Origin: Cyanoderma ruficeps
Lineage: Eukaryota > Chordata > Aves > Passeriformes > Timaliidae
NCBI GenBank assembly: GCA_008694505.1
Contig: VZDJ01004378.1
Location: forward strand, 24,675,012 to 24,739,011
Length of the DNA: 64,000 nt
Direction: 5' to 3'
In this document: in pieces, positions 63,076 through 64,000 of the stretch
How the letters are laid out: each line of letters opens with the position of its first letter
Numbering within the stretch: the stretch's first letter is position 1
The notes under the pieces: generated by a model
What the model was told of the DNA's origin: nothing
Databases searched by the model: none
The model's input: only the letters and a program-made list of their open reading frames with translations
Position numbers and translations under genes: made by a program

Positions 63076-64000
63076 GTAAGCAACATGTCATTTAGGCAAT
63101 ATGGTTTACTTTGTACTATCTGGTTGTGCAATGGCAATGTTGAAATAATGAATGATGAACATACTTCCCAGATGAAATTTCAATGAATGACTATTCATGG
63201 TAGCTACCATAACAATTTCATTATTTACTTATGTTTTCCATGAATATGCTTCTACTCATCCGAACAATAAATTCAATAACCAGAAGGACAAACTTGTTCT
63301 GCAGATTCTGAGAAACAGATTCAGTTCAAGAGTTCCCTAATCTTCGAGCCCTTTTCAATATGCGGAAGTGAATTTCTGCAATTGTAAAGCAGATAAGTGC
63401 TGCATTTCTCCCTGCTTTTGCTTGTTTGTTTTCTTTTTTGTCCATGGGCAAAAGAAATTTAAAAATAGTTGATTAAAACTATTGGGTTTTTTTCATGAAG
63501 TTTCACAGTAAAGGAAGTTTGTAAACAAAGAACTGGAGGACAGAAGTTCCTGAATTTTAAAACCAGCTCCAATAACAATTTTTTTTTGTGATTGTTGGTC
63601 AATTATGTGGTGTGACATACCAAGAGTGGTTTTTTCAAGCAAATAATGGACAAAAAATAGCATCTCGGATAAATCTGGCCTTTCATTTGTGAAAAACCTA
63701 TTATCTGTTTTCAGTCTGCTCACACTATTGAACTTAAGCTTCACTCTTTTCTGGATCTCAGGGGGAGTATTTTTGTAACTGTGAAAGGAACACAACATAG
63801 CCTTTGGAAGGCCTTGTGGTCAAAGGCGTTGTATAATCACCAGTTATTTATTATGAAATGAATGCACTCTTCTTCAAGTGAATTCCAGAATGAATATCAT
63901 ATGACATGACTGAGAGGAAATTTGTTTATTCTATGGACCAAAGTCTTAATAAAACGATAACATTGTTCATTTATCTTTGGAGAATAAATCTGATATGTCT
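63076..64000. other. Unassigned end of window
   Basis: No further exon or repeat could be supported. A gene containing the exon at 62948-63075 would continue beyond this point. Confidence 0.4.

Noticed and set aside
1..64000. CRISPR arrays, tRNA or rRNA genes, bacterial operons, phage or plasmid features
   Set aside because: None seen. The sequence is vertebrate nuclear DNA and shows no cloverleaf, array or operon structure on reading.

Overview
The window looks like nuclear DNA of a bird, probably a songbird relative. It is AT-rich and CpG-poor, with no operon-like packing of ORFs. It carries several CR1 LINE copies ending in the avian 3' tail of ATTCTGTG-type 8-mers, on both strands. It also carries solo LTRs of avian endogenous-retrovirus types. 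No long intact gene, rRNA, tRNA, CRISPR array or bacterial feature is visible. The sequence has one ambiguous base, an N at 25384.

Layout: 1-5.1 kb is unannotated single-copy DNA with a perfect 14-bp inverted repeat at 961-994. A reversed CR1 lies at 5.1-5.7 kb. From about 6.5 to 30.5 kb the minus strand holds a series of exon-like blocks with splice-site signals. The most convincing three are at 15.7-16.9 kb and read through in one phase. Three solo LTRs (8.0-8.6, 10.5-11.2 and 24.9-25.5 kb) and two CR1 copies (23.5 and 25.8-27.2 kb) lie between these blocks. A modest CpG-enriched patch at 33.2-33.65 kb is a possible promoter for that minus-strand unit. From 34 to 57 kb I see mostly unassigned DNA, a reversed CR1 at 42.4 kb, a CR1 at 55.0-55.5 kb, simple repeats, and a compact TATA/ORF/poly(A) arrangement at 41.4-42.0 kb. 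From 57.9 to 63.1 kb the plus strand holds a second set of exon-like blocks with good splice sites.

I could not recognise the protein encoded by either exon series, so no gene symbols are given. The exon calls come from reading acceptor and donor signals and open frames by eye. Reading-frame continuity was partly used to choose among alternatives, so phase agreement is weaker evidence than it looks. The repeats are much more secure than the exons. The two solo LTRs at 10492 and 24878 are bounded by matching 5-bp target-site duplications. Nothing here amounts to an obvious new system. The best leads are the two unidentified split-gene candidates and the compact transcription-unit-like block at 41.4 kb.
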